Shown here one piece after another: positions 8,970-17,863 of a DNA stretch of 64,000 nt; the first letter of the stretch is position 1, and each line of letters begins with the position of its first letter. The notes under the pieces were generated by a model that was not told where the DNA came from, searched no databases, and saw nothing but the letters and a program-made list of their open reading frames with translations. Position numbers and translations under genes: made by a program. Source of the DNA: Methylocystis sp. (lineage in GTDB: Bacteria; Pseudomonadota; Alphaproteobacteria; Rhizobiales; Beijerinckiaceae); contig JADCCX010000059.1 in the NCBI GenBank assembly GCA_020252485.1, positions 62,001-126,000 on the forward strand, in the 5' to 3' direction.

Positions 8970-9674
8970 ATGGCCTCGCCCCGCTACGCCATCTATCTCG
9001 CCCCGCCGCCCGATACGCCGCTGTGGCGGTTTGGCTCCGAGGTGCTTGGTTACGACGCCATCACGGGCGAGAACCTTTATGGTTATGCGCCGGAGGGCAT
9101 GGACCCCATCGCCTGGCGCGCCATCGCTGAACGGCCGCGCAGCTATGGCTTCCATGCGACGCTGAAAGCGCCGTTCAGGCTGGGGGAGGGGCTGACCCTG
9201 GCCGATCTGAAGGATGAGCTCCGGATTTTCTGCCAAGGCCGGCCGTCATTCGATCTCGGTCCGCTGGCGGTCAATGCCCTTGCCGACGGGAGCGGGAAGG
9301 GTTTCGCCGCGATGACGCCGATGCGGCCGTCGCCGGAGCTTGCGGCGCTTGAATGGGCTGTTGTCCGGCACTTCGATCGGTTCCGCGCACCCCTCACCGC
9401 CGCCGAGATCGCGGGCCGGCAGCCGGACCGGCTCACCGAGCGCCAGCGGGAATCGCTCAGCCAATTCGGCTATCCCTTCATCGGCGAGGATTACCGGTTT
9501 CACATGACGCTCTCAGGCTCGGTGCCGCAGGTGGCGGTGATCGCCGATGCGCTGGCCGATTCCATGGCCAACCGGCTGGGCTCGGCGCATCTCAGGATCG
9601 ATGCGCTCGTGCTTTTCGAGCAACCGGATTCCGCCGCGCGCTTCCGGGTGATCGATCGTTTCCCAATGGTCTGA
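8970..9674 (+). CDS. DUF1045 / phosphonate-operon 2H phosphoesterase-like protein
   Basis: Protein of 234 residues belonging to the DUF1045 group found at the end of C-P lyase operons. The two H-x-T motifs of the 2H phosphoesterase fold are present: FHATLKAPF near residue 57 and FHMTLSG near residue 177. It probably hydrolyses a cyclic ribose phosphate made by the lyase pathway, similar in purpose to PhnP, but this is inference from fold and neighbours. It follows phnN by 6 bases and is the last gene of the operon. Confidence 0.88.
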   Translation: MASPRYAIYLAPPPDTPLWRFGSEVLGYDAITGENLYGYAPEGMDPIAWRAIAERPRSYGFHATLKAPFRLGEGLTLADLKDELRIFCQGRPSFDLGPLAVNALADGSGKGFAAMTPMRPSPELAALEWAVVRHFDRFRAPLTAAEIAGRQPDRLTERQRESLSQFGYPFIGEDYRFHMTLSGSVPQVAVIADALADSMANRLGSAHLRIDALVLFEQPDSAARFRVIDRFPMV

Positions 9675-9710
9675 CCTCACTGGTGCAGGAGCGCCGGACG
9701 GCCCTCGCCT

Positions 9711-10616
9711 TCAACCCTCATGCAGATAGCCGCTGATCGCCTCGTCCAGCAGCGCAGCCCTTTCGGCATTGGCGGGGTCTGATAGCATCACGGTCGCCAC
9801 CAGCGTTTCGGCAATCGCGACCGCCGCGACCATGCTGCTCGACAGCGTCGGATGCTCGGCCGGCGCCAGCAGCACGATATCGGCCAGGGGTGCCAGCGGT
9901 GACGCCGCGCTGTCGGTGAGCGCAAACACCTTCGCGCCGCGATCGCGCGCATAGCGCGCCAGGCGCACGACATCGCTCGCATAGCGCGGGAAGGTGATGG
10001 CGATCAGCACGTCCTCGGGGCCGATATTCATCAGCCGGCCCGCCGCGACCTCGGTCCCGCCGAACTCGACCACGCCGGAGACCCCAGCGCAGAACGGTTG
10101 CAGGCCGAGCACGATCAGCGCCGCCACATGCGCGGAGAGGCCGAAGCCCATCACATGCACATGCCGTGCGCCGGATATGGCCCGCGCCATCGCAGCTGTC
10201 TGCCAGGCGACGAGCCCGGCGTCGACCTGCTGCAGCTGGTTCTTGATCGCGGCCAGCATTTCCGTGCCGCGCGGCTGGCCGCCGCTCTGCGCGAGCTGCA
10301 GGCGGAGCTTCGCGACCGGATCGAGCAGCGTCTGCATGGCTTCCGCCACGGCGGTGCGCAGCTCCGCGAAGCCGCCGAGGTCCAGTTCGCGGGCGAAGCG
10401 GCTGATCGTGGGAGCGGACACGCCGCTCGCCTTGGCGAGATCGTCGATCGACAGCGCTGAAACCCTGATCGGGTGGCGCAGGATGAATTCGGCAAGCTTG
10501 CGATGGCCGGCCGAGCCCGTCGTCATCATGGCCGTGAGCGCAACGCCGAGGGGCGTTGCCGACAGCACATGCGCAGCGGGGGCAACAGGCCGGCTTTGCA
10601 TCCTTCTTGAAGTCAT
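9711..10616 (-). CDS. MurR/RpiR family transcriptional regulator
   Basis: Regulator of 301 residues with an N-terminal RpiR-type helix-turn-helix (about residues 28-105; LAKASGVSAPTISRFARELDLGGFAELR) and a C-terminal SIS domain (about residues 125-265) that normally binds a phosphosugar or related ligand. It is divergent from the amino acid ABC transporter operon, which it probably controls. RpiR-like proteins of rhizobia also regulate amino acid and opine-type catabolism, so the ligand need not be a sugar phosphate. Confidence 0.9.
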   Translation of the reverse strand: MTSRRMQSRPVAPAAHVLSATPLGVALTAMMTTGSAGHRKLAEFILRHPIRVSALSIDDLAKASGVSAPTISRFARELDLGGFAELRTAVAEAMQTLLDPVAKLRLQLAQSGGQPRGTEMLAAIKNQLQQVDAGLVAWQTAAMARAISGARHVHVMGFGLSAHVAALIVLGLQPFCAGVSGVVEFGGTEVAAGRLMNIGPEDVLIAITFPRYASDVVRLARYARDRGAKVFALTDSAASPLAPLADIVLLAPAEHPTLSSSMVAAVAIAETLVATVMLSDPANAERAALLDEAISGYLHEG

Positions 10617-10637
10617 TTATTTCATCGCTTGATTTTA

Positions 10638-10649
10638 TGAAAATTATCA
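10638..10649. promoter_or_regulatory. Candidate operator in the rpiR/ABC transporter divergent region
   Basis: Near-palindrome TGAAAATTATCA in an AT-rich stretch (about 10615-10665) that separates the divergent regulator and transporter genes. It is the only AT-rich island nearby, so it likely also contains promoter elements for both directions. Assignment to the RpiR protein is by position only. Confidence 0.4.
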
Positions 10650-10697
10650 TTCACTATGACATGGGTTGCCGGTTCACAAAAGGGAGTTTCCACCGTC

Positions 10698-11465
10698 ATG
10701 CGCAAGTTCCTGTCCGCCGCCGCCGTTCTTCTGGCCCTGTCCACACCGGCTTTCGCCCAGTCGACACTGCGCGTCGGCGTCGAGGGCAATTACCCGCCAT
10801 TCTCGATGATCTCGCCCGATGGCAAGCTCTCCGGCTTCGACATCGATATCGCCAATGCCGTCTGCGCCGAAATGAAGGCAGCCTGCACCATGGTGCAGCA
10901 GGAATGGGACGGCATGATCCCGGCGCTCAACGCCAAGAAATTCGACATGATCGTCGCCTCAATGACGATCACGGAAGAGCGCAAGAAGGCGGTCGATTTC
11001 TCGAACGCCTATTATGACGTGCCCTCGCGCTGGGTTGCTAAGGCCGGCGCCTTCAAGGAGGCGACGCCTGCTTCGCTCAAGGGCAAGAAGATCATCGTGC
11101 TGCGCAACTCGCCGCGTGCGAAATACGTCCAGGAGAATTTCAAGGAGAGCGAGGTTCTGCTCGTCGCCAAGGAAACCGAGGTTTATCTCGAGCTCGTGGC
11201 CGGGCGCGGCGATATCGGCTTCGGCTCCTCGGTTGTCTCGAGCGAGGCCTTCCTCAAGAAGCCGGAAGGCAAGGCCTTCGCGCAGGTGGGCGATACGGTG
11301 ATCCTCGACCGCACCGGGGGCGCCGGCGTCGGCATCGCGCTGCGTAAGAACGAGGAGGAGCTGCGCGGCAAGATCAACGAGGCGCTGAAGACGATCCGCG
11401 CCAACGGCACCTACAGGAAGCTCGCGGACAAGTACTTCGACTTCAACGTCGAGCCGCAGTCGTAA
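10698..11465 (+). CDS. Polar amino acid ABC transporter substrate-binding protein
   Basis: Periplasmic solute-binding protein of 255 residues (SBP_bac_3 family). The start at 10698 gives a clean signal peptide, MRKFLSAAAVLLALSTPAFA; an in-frame ATG at 10656 would add 14 non-signal residues. The mature protein opens with LRVGVEGNYPPFS and has FDIDIANAVCAEM and FDMIVASMTIT, the ligand-pocket motifs of lysine/arginine/ornithine and opine binding proteins. It is the first gene of a complete transporter operon. Ligand not determinable; arginase and deacylase neighbours favour a basic amino acid or its N-acyl or opine derivative. Confidence 0.92.
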   Translation: MRKFLSAAAVLLALSTPAFAQSTLRVGVEGNYPPFSMISPDGKLSGFDIDIANAVCAEMKAACTMVQQEWDGMIPALNAKKFDMIVASMTITEERKKAVDFSNAYYDVPSRWVAKAGAFKEATPASLKGKKIIVLRNSPRAKYVQENFKESEVLLVAKETEVYLELVAGRGDIGFGSSVVSSEAFLKKPEGKAFAQVGDTVILDRTGGAGVGIALRKNEEELRGKINEALKTIRANGTYRKLADKYFDFNVEPQS

Positions 11466-11476
11466 CCGGCTTATCG

Positions 11477-11494
11477 TCCCCGCTCCGGCGGGGA
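11477..11494. repeat. Intercistronic hairpin between binding protein and permease genes
   Basis: Perfect 7-bp inverted repeat (TCCCCGC 11477-11483, GCGGGGA 11488-11494) with a TCCG loop, extended by ATC/GAT pairs on the outside. There is no T tract, so it is not a simple terminator. It sits 11 bases after the binding-protein stop, where such stem-loops stabilise the upstream mRNA. It contains the first possible ATG of the next gene at its 3' foot. Confidence 0.6.
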
Positions 11495-12201
11495 TGATCG
11501 CGGGTCCCGTCATGCTGCATGGTTATCTCCCCGCGATCCTCGGTGGCCTGCAATCGACGCTGAGCGTCGCCGCAGCGTCGCTGCTGGTGGCCTGTATCTT
11601 CGGCCTTGTCGGCGCGGCGGCGAAGCTCTCCGCCTCGCCGGCGGCCAACAGGGCGGCTCTTGTCTACACGACGCTGATCCGCGGCGTGCCCGAACTGGTG
11701 CTGATGCTGCTGATTTTCTACGGCGGCCAGATCGCCATTAACGCGCTCGCCGACCGGATGGGGGCGGGCTATATCGACGTCAATCCCTTCATCGCGGGCA
11801 CGATGACGCTAGGCTTCATCTTCGGCGCCTTCCTCACGGAGACCTTCCGCGGCGCGGTGCTCGCCATCCCCCGCGGGCAGACGGAGGCGGCGCTGGCCTA
11901 TGGGCTGACGCGGGGGCAGGTGCTCCGGCGCATCACGCTGCCGCAGATGATCCGCCACGCGATCCCCGGCTTCACCAACAGCTGGCTGGTGATGCTGAAG
12001 GCCTCGGCGCTCGTCTCCATCATCGGTCTCGACGATATGGTGCACCGGGCCAATCTCGCCGCTGCGGCCACCCGGCAGCCCTTCACCTTCTATGCGACGA
12101 TCGCACTCATCTACCTGGCCCTAACGACGGTCTCCATCCTCGCTCTCGGCTGGCTCGAACGGCGCTATTCGCTGGGTGTCAGGAAGGCGGATTTCCGATG
12201 A
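11494..12201 (+). CDS. Polar amino acid ABC transporter permease (HisQ/OccQ type)
   Basis: Inner-membrane permease of 235 residues from ATG 11494; the ATG at 11512 (229 residues) is equally plausible because the first lies in the foot of a hairpin. The protein has the HisM/HisQ-type permease domain with RGVPELVLMLLIFYGG near residue 65 and the ATPase-contact loop EAALAYGLTRGQVLRRITLPQ near residue 131. It pairs with the next gene product as the membrane core of the importer. ATGA overlap with the next permease. Confidence 0.92.
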   Translation: MIAGPVMLHGYLPAILGGLQSTLSVAAASLLVACIFGLVGAAAKLSASPAANRAALVYTTLIRGVPELVLMLLIFYGGQIAINALADRMGAGYIDVNPFIAGTMTLGFIFGAFLTETFRGAVLAIPRGQTEAALAYGLTRGQVLRRITLPQMIRHAIPGFTNSWLVMLKASALVSIIGLDDMVHRANLAAAATRQPFTFYATIALIYLALTTVSILALGWLERRYSLGVRKADFR

Positions 12202-12902
12202 TCGATTTCTCCGTCATCGTGGAGAACATTCCCGCCTTCTGGAAAGGGCTGCAGGTTACGCTGCTGCTTCTGGTGATCGCCTGCGCCAGCGGCTTCGTGC
12301 TTTCGGTGCCGCTGGCGGTGGCGCGGGTCTCGCCCAACCCCTGGCTGGCGAGACCTGTGTTCCTGTTCACCTATGTCCTGCGCGGCACGCCGCTGCTCGT
12401 GCAGATGTTCATGGTCTATCATGGCCTCGCCCAATTCGAGGCGGTGCGCGAAAGCATCTTCTGGGTGGCGCTGAAATCGCCCTGGTTCTGCGCCTGGCTG
12501 GTCTTCACGCTGAACACCACGGCTTATACGACGGAAATCTTCGCTGGCGCCTTGCGCGCCACGCCATCCGGCGAACTGGAGGCGGCGCGCAGCCTCGGCC
12601 TGACCGATGGCGCGATGTACCGGCGCATCCTGCTGCCCAGCGCGCTGCGCCGCGCGCTGCCGCAATACGGCAACGAGGTGGTGATGATGATGCACGCCAC
12701 CGCCATCGCCAGCACGGTGACGCTGGTCGAGATCACGCGGGTCGCCCGCGACGTCTATTACAATCACCTGAGCGCGGTGGAATCCTTTGGCGTCGCGGCC
12801 GTGATCTATTTCGTGCTGACCTTCTCGCTGGTCGGCCTGTTCAAACTGGCCGAGAAGCGCTTCCTGCGCCATCTGCGGCCGGATACTGCGGGAGCCTTGT
12901 GA
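12198..12902 (+). CDS. Polar amino acid ABC transporter permease (HisM/OccM type)
   Basis: Second permease, 234 residues, with RGTPLLVQMFMVYHG near residue 58 and the coupling loop ELEAARSLGLTDGAMYRRILLP near residue 127. The central segment WFCAWLVFTLNTTAYTTEIFAGAL is typical of HisM-type subunits. It starts at an ATGA overlap and its stop overlaps the next start as TGATG, so the deacylase that follows is translationally coupled to the transporter. Confidence 0.92.
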   Translation: MIDFSVIVENIPAFWKGLQVTLLLLVIACASGFVLSVPLAVARVSPNPWLARPVFLFTYVLRGTPLLVQMFMVYHGLAQFEAVRESIFWVALKSPWFCAWLVFTLNTTAYTTEIFAGALRATPSGELEAARSLGLTDGAMYRRILLPSALRRALPQYGNEVVMMMHATAIASTVTLVEITRVARDVYYNHLSAVESFGVAAVIYFVLTFSLVGLFKLAEKRFLRHLRPDTAGAL

Positions 12903-14014
12903 TGCGGATCGAACACAAACCGATCGGCGGTTTCACGCCGGGCCAGAGCCTCGACGTCGCCTTCCTGCATTTCGGCGAGGAAGGGGCGCGGCCCAAGGCC
13001 TATATCCAGGCCGGTTTGCATGCCGATGAAGCGCCGGGCCAGCTCGCGGCAGTCCACCTGCGGCGCCGACTGGAGGCGCTTGAGGCGGAGGGCCGCATCC
13101 GAGGCCATATCGTGCTGGCGCCGGCGGCGAACCCCATCGGGCTCGCCCAGCATGTAATGGGCACGCTGCACGGGCGCTTCGCCCTGCAGGACGGCGCCAA
13201 TTTCAACCGCGGCTATCCCGATCTCACCGAAGTGGCGGCGGCTTTGGCCGAAAGCGGCCTGACGGCGGATGCGGATGAGAACGCCTGCCGAATCCGCGCC
13301 GCGATGCTGGCCGCCCTTGAAGGCGCGGAGCCGCTGAAGCCCGCGGACCGGCTGAAGCGCATCCTGCTCGAACAGGCGATTGACGCCGATACGATCCTCG
13401 ACCTGCATTGCGACGGCGAGGCCGAGGTGCATCTCTACACCCTCACCGATCAGGCGGAGGCTTTCCGCCCGCTGGCCGGCTATCTTAACGCCAAGGCCGT
13501 GCTGGTGGCCGATGTCTCCGGCGAAAACCCGTTCGACGAGGCGGTCAGCCGCCCCTGGGCGGAGCTCAGGCGGCGCTATCCGGACCTGCCGATTCCGCGG
13601 GGGGCCATCGCCGCGACGGTGGAGCTCAGGGGCGAAAGCGATGTCGATCATACGATCGCCGCCGCCGACGCCGAATCCATCGTGAAGTTCCTGGCGCTGA
13701 GGGGGTCGCTGACGGGCACGCCGGAGCCGGCGCCGCCGGCCTGCGCGGCCACGCCGCTTGCGGGCTCGGAAGCGCTCGAAGCCCGCACCGCAGGGCTCAT
13801 CGTCTTCGCCTGTCCGGTCGGCCGTCATGTCGAGGCGGGCACGCTGATCGCCGAGATCGTCGATCCGGTTTCGGGCGACGCCGCTTGCGTTCACGCCACC
13901 ACCTCCGGCATCTTCTATGCCCGCACCTCCGTGCGGTTCGCCGTCCCCGGCTGCCGTCTCGGCAAGATCGCGGGCGCCAAGCCCTTCCGCAGCGGGGATC
14001 TGCTCAGCCCATGA
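12902..14014 (+). CDS. Succinylglutamate desuccinylase/aspartoacylase family (M14-like) deacylase
   Basis: Zinc-dependent M14-like hydrolase of 370 residues. The metal site is visible as H40-A-D-E43 (GLHADEAPG) and a second histidine in [11 protein letters not shown] near residue 169; NFNRGYPD near residue 101 is a family substrate motif. After residue 300 it has a lipoyl/barrel-like tail ([25 protein letters not shown]) as in DoeB/AstE relatives. It lies between the second permease and the ATPase gene of the same transporter, so it probably removes an N-acyl or similar group from the imported amino acid derivative. Exact substrate unknown. Confidence 0.85.
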   Translation: MRIEHKPIGGFTPGQSLDVAFLHFGEEGARPKAYIQAGLHADEAPGQLAAVHLRRRLEALEAEGRIRGHIVLAPAANPIGLAQHVMGTLHGRFALQDGANFNRGYPDLTEVAAALAESGLTADADENACRIRAAMLAALEGAEPLKPADRLKRILLEQAIDADTILDLHCDGEAEVHLYTLTDQAEAFRPLAGYLNAKAVLVADVSGENPFDEAVSRPWAELRRRYPDLPIPRGAIAATVELRGESDVDHTIAAADAESIVKFLALRGSLTGTPEPAPPACAATPLAGSEALEARTAGLIVFACPVGRHVEAGTLIAEIVDPVSGDAACVHATTSGIFYARTSVRFAVPGCRLGKIAGAKPFRSGDLLSP

Positions 14015-14793
14015 CCGAAGCACCTTCCGCCGCTATCCTCTCGGCCCGCGATATCGTCAAGCGCTTCGGCTCCGTCGAGGTCCTGAAAGGCATTTCGCTG
14101 GAGGCGAAGGCCGGCGATGTCATCTCCATGATCGGCGCGTCGGGGTCGGGTAAGAGCACGTTCCTGCGTTGCCTGAACCTGCTGGAGAAGCCGAGCGGCG
14201 GGCAGATCCTGCTGGCCGGCGAGGAGCTGATGCTCGCACCCAACCGCGACGGCGATCTCGACGCTGCCGATCCCGCGCAATTGCGGCGGCTGCGCTCGCG
14301 CGTCGCCATGGTCTTCCAGCAGTTCAACCTCTGGGCCCATATGACGGCGCTCGAGAATGTCATCGAGGCCCCCATGCAGGTGCTGGGCCTGAGCCGGGCC
14401 GATGCGGTCGCCCGCGCAGAAAGCTATCTCGAGCGGGTGGGCGTCGCCCACCGCAAGGATGCCTATCCGGCCTTTCTCTCGGGCGGCGAGCAGCAGCGCG
14501 TGGCGATCGCCCGGGCGCTGGCGATGGAGCCCTCGCTGATGCTTTTCGACGAGCCGACCTCGGCGCTCGATCCCGAACTCGTGGGCGAGGTCTTGCGCGT
14601 CATGCGCTCGCTCGCCGACGAAGGCCGCACGATGATCGTCGTGACGCATGAGATGAGCTTCGCGCGGGACGTTTCCAACCGCGTCGTGTTCCTGCATGCC
14701 GGGCGAATCGAGGAGGAGGGCCGTCCGGCCGAAGTCTTCGTGCAGCCGAAAAGCGAAAGGCTGGCGGGTTTCCTCGCCAACACGAGGCGGTAG
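14011..14793 (+). CDS. Polar amino acid ABC transporter ATP-binding protein (HisP/GlnQ/OccP type)
   Basis: ATPase of 260 residues that powers the preceding transporter. The start at 14011 overlaps the deacylase stop (ATGA). Walker A is GASGSGKST near residue 41, followed by the HisP-type extension [14 protein letters not shown], the Q-loop [15 protein letters not shown], signature [15 protein letters not shown], Walker [17 protein letters not shown] and the H-loop THE. The insertion [22 protein letters not shown] matches the HisP/OccP subfamily for basic amino acids and opines. Confidence 0.94.
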   Translation: MTEAPSAAILSARDIVKRFGSVEVLKGISLEAKAGDVISMIGASGSGKSTFLRCLNLLEKPSGGQILLAGEELMLAPNRDGDLDAADPAQLRRLRSRVAMVFQQFNLWAHMTALENVIEAPMQVLGLSRADAVARAESYLERVGVAHRKDAYPAFLSGGEQQRVAIARALAMEPSLMLFDEPTSALDPELVGEVLRVMRSLADEGRTMIVVTHEMSFARDVSNRVVFLHAGRIEEEGRPAEVFVQPKSERLAGFLANTRR

Positions 14794-14804
14794 GAGGGCG
14801 GAGA

Positions 14805-15731
14805 TCAGGCATAGCTCCGGGTCGGGCGGTCGAGCACGCGCCGCCCCATGAGGCTGGCCACAAGATCCACCAGCAGCAGCGCCGTGCGGCCCCGGTCATC
14901 GAGAAAGGGGTTGAGCTCGGCAAGGTCGAGGCTTGTGACGAGCCCGCTGTCGTGCAGCATCTCCATGATCAGATGCGCCTCGCGGAAGGTCGCCCCGCCG
15001 GGCACCGTGGTGCCGACGCCGGGCGCAATACCGGGATCGAGGAAATCGACGTCGAGGCTGACATGCAGATCGCCGCCAGCCGCCTTCACCCGCTGCAGGA
15101 AGGCGTCGAGCGGGGCCGCGACGCCATTCTCGTCGATCGAGCGCATGTCATGCACGGTGATGCCGCTCTCCGCGATGAATTGCTTCTCCGACGGATCGAC
15201 GCTGCGGATGCCCATCATGCAGATGTTGCGCGGGTCGACAGGCGTGGAGAGCGGCGGATAGATTCCGGTGAAGCTCGCTTCGCCCGTCGCATAGGCCACC
15301 GGCGCGCCATGCAGGTTGCCCGACGTGCTGGACACCAGCGTATGGCAATCCGAATGGGCGTCAAGCCAGAGCAGGAAGAAGGGCCGCCCCGCCTCTGCCG
15401 CGCGCTGGCTAAGCCCGGCCAGCACACCGGCGGTCATGGAATGGTCGCCGCCCAGCAGGATGGGCATCGTGCCCTGCGGAATGGCCAGCACCCTGCGGGC
15501 GATGGCGCTGGTCCAGGCGACGATTTCGGGCAGCGCCTTGAGCACGGGGTTCGCATGCTTCACGGGCTTCACGGGATCGGGCTCGATAAGGCCGAGGTCC
15601 GCGACCGTATGCCCCAGTTCGCTGAGCGCATCGCCCAGCCCAGCCGCGCGAAAGGCGCTCGGCCCCATTTCGCAGCCGAAGCGTCCCGTCCCCAGATGCA
15701 AGGGAATGCCGAGAAAAGAACAGTTTGCCAT
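14805..15731 (-). CDS. rocF: Arginase (ureohydrolase family)
   Basis: Manganese ureohydrolase of 308 residues. All metal-binding motifs are present: GGDHS near residue 94, DAHSDCH near residue 124 and SLDVDFLDP near residue 225. The SGNLHGAPVAYATGE motif near residue 137 and the SVDPSEK region match true arginases rather than agmatinases, so L-arginine to ornithine plus urea is the likely reaction. It is convergent with the transporter operon (12 bases apart) and fits a route in which an imported arginine conjugate is broken down through ornithine. Confidence 0.88.
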   Translation of the reverse strand: MANCSFLGIPLHLGTGRFGCEMGPSAFRAAGLGDALSELGHTVADLGLIEPDPVKPVKHANPVLKALPEIVAWTSAIARRVLAIPQGTMPILLGGDHSMTAGVLAGLSQRAAEAGRPFFLLWLDAHSDCHTLVSSTSGNLHGAPVAYATGEASFTGIYPPLSTPVDPRNICMMGIRSVDPSEKQFIAESGITVHDMRSIDENGVAAPLDAFLQRVKAAGGDLHVSLDVDFLDPGIAPGVGTTVPGGATFREAHLIMEMLHDSGLVTSLDLAELNPFLDDRGRTALLLVDLVASLMGRRVLDRPTRSYA

Positions 15732-15818
15732 TGTCGATCCGCCGTCAGTGAAGTGTGACGCCTTCTGGCACGGATCGCGGACCGATTGAAGGGACCGGAT
15801 CGATGAAGCCTGACGGAT

Positions 15819-16050
15819 TTATCCGCCCGCCACGATGCCGGGGCGTCCCCGCTTCTGATAGGCGCCCACGGGCCTGCCGGCGACCAGCGCGCCATCCTTC
15901 ATCACGATGTTGCCGCGCACCATCGTCAGCACCGGCCAGCCCTTCACCTTGATGCCCTCGTAAGGCGTATAATCGGCGCCGTGATGCTGGTTCGCATTGC
16001 TGATCGTCATCGTCGTCTTCTGATCCCAGATGGCGATATCGGCCTCCTTC
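15819..16050 (-). pseudogene. Dihydropyrimidinase/hydantoinase C-terminal remnant
   Basis: About 75 codons on the minus strand match only the C-terminal end of dihydropyrimidinase: EADIAIWD, then ISNANQHHGADYTPYEG and VKGWPVLTMVRGNIVMKDG, ending normally at 15819. There is no room for the rest (about 400 residues); upstream the frame runs straight into a hairpin and the stop codon of the neighbouring permease at 16116-16118. It is therefore a 5'-truncated gene left by a deletion. The short ATG frame at 16010 could in principle still be translated but would lack the active site. Confidence 0.85.
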
Positions 16051-16067
16051 CCGTCATTCCATTTCCT

Positions 16068-16109
16068 GCCGAAGCCGGCAGCCCAGCCGCTGACCCAAGC
16101 CGGCTTTCT
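16068..16109. repeat. Intergenic stem-loop after the permease gene
   Basis: Inverted repeat AAGCCGGC/GCCGGCTT (8-bp arms, roughly 16072-16079 and 16099-16106) with a loop of about 19 bases, lying between the permease stop and the hydantoinase remnant. No T tract follows. It may mark the deletion boundary or act as a mRNA-stabilising end. Confidence 0.45.
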
Positions 16110-16115
16110 TTCGAC

Positions 16116-16823
16116 TTAACGGTCGTCGCGGGCAAGCTGGGTCGTCGCGACGGGCCCATAGGCTTTGCCGAAATAGGCTTCGATCCTGCGCTGCACGAAA
16201 TCCCAGGCCGTCGTCATCACGAGGTAGATTATGGCGACCACGCAGAATATCTCCAGAACCTCGAAGCGCTGCTGCATCAGGATCTGCCCCCGCCGCAGCA
16301 ATTCCTCCATCGAGATCACCGAGGCGATCGATGTCGTCTTGAGCAGGCCGTTCACGGAATTGCCGAGCGGCGGAATGATGACGCGCAAGGCCTGCGGCAT
16401 GATGATGAGCAGGAAGGCCTGCCGCCGGTTGAGGCCAAGCGAGCGCGCCGCGTCCTTCTGGCCCGGTCCGACTGAGAGGATGCCGCCGCGCAGGATTTCG
16501 GAAAGGTAGGCGGCCTCGTTGAGGGCGAGCCCGATGATCGCCGATTGCAAGACCGACAAACGCACCAGGCCAAGCTGCGGCAGGCCTGTGTAGATGATGA
16601 TCAATTGCACCAGCAGCGGCGTACCGCGGAAGATCCAGACATAGGTGGATGCGATGCCGTTCAGAATCCGCGAGGACGACATCCGCATCAGCGTCAGACC
16701 GAGGCCCAGCAGGAAGCCGATGCACAGGGTGGAGACGGTCAGGAACAGGGTGACCAGGGCGCCTTCAAGCAGATAGGGATTCGTGAAATAGCTGAAGAAG
16801 CCTTCCCAGTTCCAGACGCGCAT
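16116..16823 (-). CDS. Amino acid ABC transporter permease (second system)
   Basis: HisM/HisQ-type permease of 235 residues with RGTPLLVQLIIIYTGLPQLG near residue 66 and coupling loop GQKDAARSLGLNRRQAFLLIIMPQ near residue 122. It follows a binding-protein gene on the same strand, but no cognate ATPase or second permease lies beside it; downstream is only the hydantoinase remnant. The system may therefore work as a homodimeric permease with an ATPase encoded elsewhere, or may have lost its ATPase gene in the deletion that truncated the hydantoinase. Confidence 0.9.
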   Translation of the reverse strand: MRVWNWEGFFSYFTNPYLLEGALVTLFLTVSTLCIGFLLGLGLTLMRMSSSRILNGIASTYVWIFRGTPLLVQLIIIYTGLPQLGLVRLSVLQSAIIGLALNEAAYLSEILRGGILSVGPGQKDAARSLGLNRRQAFLLIIMPQALRVIIPPLGNSVNGLLKTTSIASVISMEELLRRGQILMQQRFEVLEIFCVVAIIYLVMTTAWDFVQRRIEAYFGKAYGPVATTQLARDDR

Positions 16824-16888
16824 TTATGGCACTCCAGGCCGAGCCCAGGCGGCGGGCGCCGGACCCGCCGCCTGTCTGGACGTCGATT

Positions 16889-17752
16889 TCAGCCCGGTCC
16901 CGGCCCGTCGATCTTGAAGTCGCCCTCGATCTTGAGCACGCCGTAGCGGTCGAAAAGCTGGTCGTAGAAGCCGGATCTCCTCAGGTCGGTCAGCGCGCCG
17001 ACCACGGCTTCCGCCAGCACCCGGTTGGCGAAGGCGAAGGTCGCCGTCTGCGGGAAGAGGCCCGCGATGGCGCGGTGGAAATCGCCCCTGCCCTGCCAGA
17101 ACATGGCCGTTGCATCGATCGAGGTCGCGGCCTGCACCTGGCCCGCGCGCAACGCCTGGAAGGATTCGGCGAAATTGTTGAAGGTCCGGATGTCGATGCC
17201 GGCCAGGCCCTTGGCCTTGAGCATGCCATCCACCTCGCGGGTGCGGCGCTCCTCGATGCCGCCGAGCTCGACGGAGACGGCCCTGCCGGCGAGATCCTCC
17301 CATTTCTCGATCTTGAGCGGGTTGCCGCGCGCCACCAGGAAGCTGATAGCCGCCCTTTCATAGGGCACCATATACATGAGCCTGGAGCGCTCCTCGGTCC
17401 AGAAGATGCCCGTGTTGATCATGTCCCAGCGGCGCGCCGCAAGGCCCGGCACCATGGCCGCGAATTCGATCCGCACATATTCGGGCGTCAGACCAAGGTT
17501 CTTGGCGATCTCGTTGCCCAGCTCCCAGCGCATGCCCTGCAATTCGCCCCGGTCGTTGACGAATTGCAGCGGCGGCAGCGTCGGATTCATCGACATGACG
17601 AGCGTGTTCGCCTTGATCAGATTCGGCACGGACACCTTGGCTTGCGCCTGCGCCGCCTGGGGCAGGACCGCAGCGAATCCGAGCGCTCCGGCGCCACCGA
17701 TCAGCGCGCGCCGGCTGAGGCCCGCCGCCGGCGTCTGAAGATCCTTCTGCAT
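16889..17752 (-). CDS. Amino acid ABC transporter substrate-binding protein with Tat-type signal
   Basis: Solute-binding protein of 287 residues (SBP_bac_3). The ATG at 17752 is preceded by GGGGAGAG at good spacing; an in-frame ATG at 17815 is less likely. The N-terminus carries a twin-arginine motif (LSRRALIGGAG) followed by a hydrophobic stretch and an AQA cleavage site, so export through Tat is likely. The mature part has LVMSMNPTLPPLQF and MRWELGNEIAKNLG, then WDMINTGIFWTEERS, the family ligand motifs. First gene of a two-gene unit with the permease downstream. Confidence 0.9.
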   Translation of the reverse strand: MQKDLQTPAAGLSRRALIGGAGALGFAAVLPQAAQAQAKVSVPNLIKANTLVMSMNPTLPPLQFVNDRGELQGMRWELGNEIAKNLGLTPEYVRIEFAAMVPGLAARRWDMINTGIFWTEERSRLMYMVPYERAAISFLVARGNPLKIEKWEDLAGRAVSVELGGIEERRTREVDGMLKAKGLAGIDIRTFNNFAESFQALRAGQVQAATSIDATAMFWQGRGDFHRAIAGLFPQTATFAFANRVLAEAVVGALTDLRRSGFYDQLFDRYGVLKIEGDFKIDGPGPG

Positions 17753-17805
17753 CGCAACTCTCCCCTGTCGGCCGCACGCCCCGGCGCGCTGGCTTATGCC
17801 GCAGA

Positions 17806-17819
17806 TTGTATGCATAAAC
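17806..17819. promoter_or_regulatory. Candidate operator between divergent binding-protein and hydrolase genes
   Basis: TTGTATGCATAAAC contains the 8-bp palindrome TATGCATA (17809-17816) within an AT-richer patch in the 111-base gap between the divergent genes. Sites of this form are typical for GntR/FCD regulators. No GntR gene is in the window, so the regulator would be encoded elsewhere. Confidence 0.4.
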
Positions 17820-17863
17820 TATATCGATGCGACAAGGCTTCTTGCGGCCAATGCAGGGACAGA

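Noticed and set aside
16826-17863. Plus-strand extension of the phosphotriesterase-like gene by more than 340 codons
   Set aside because: The extension is antisense to a Tat-exported binding protein with clear motifs; a proper ribosome binding site stands before ATG 17864.
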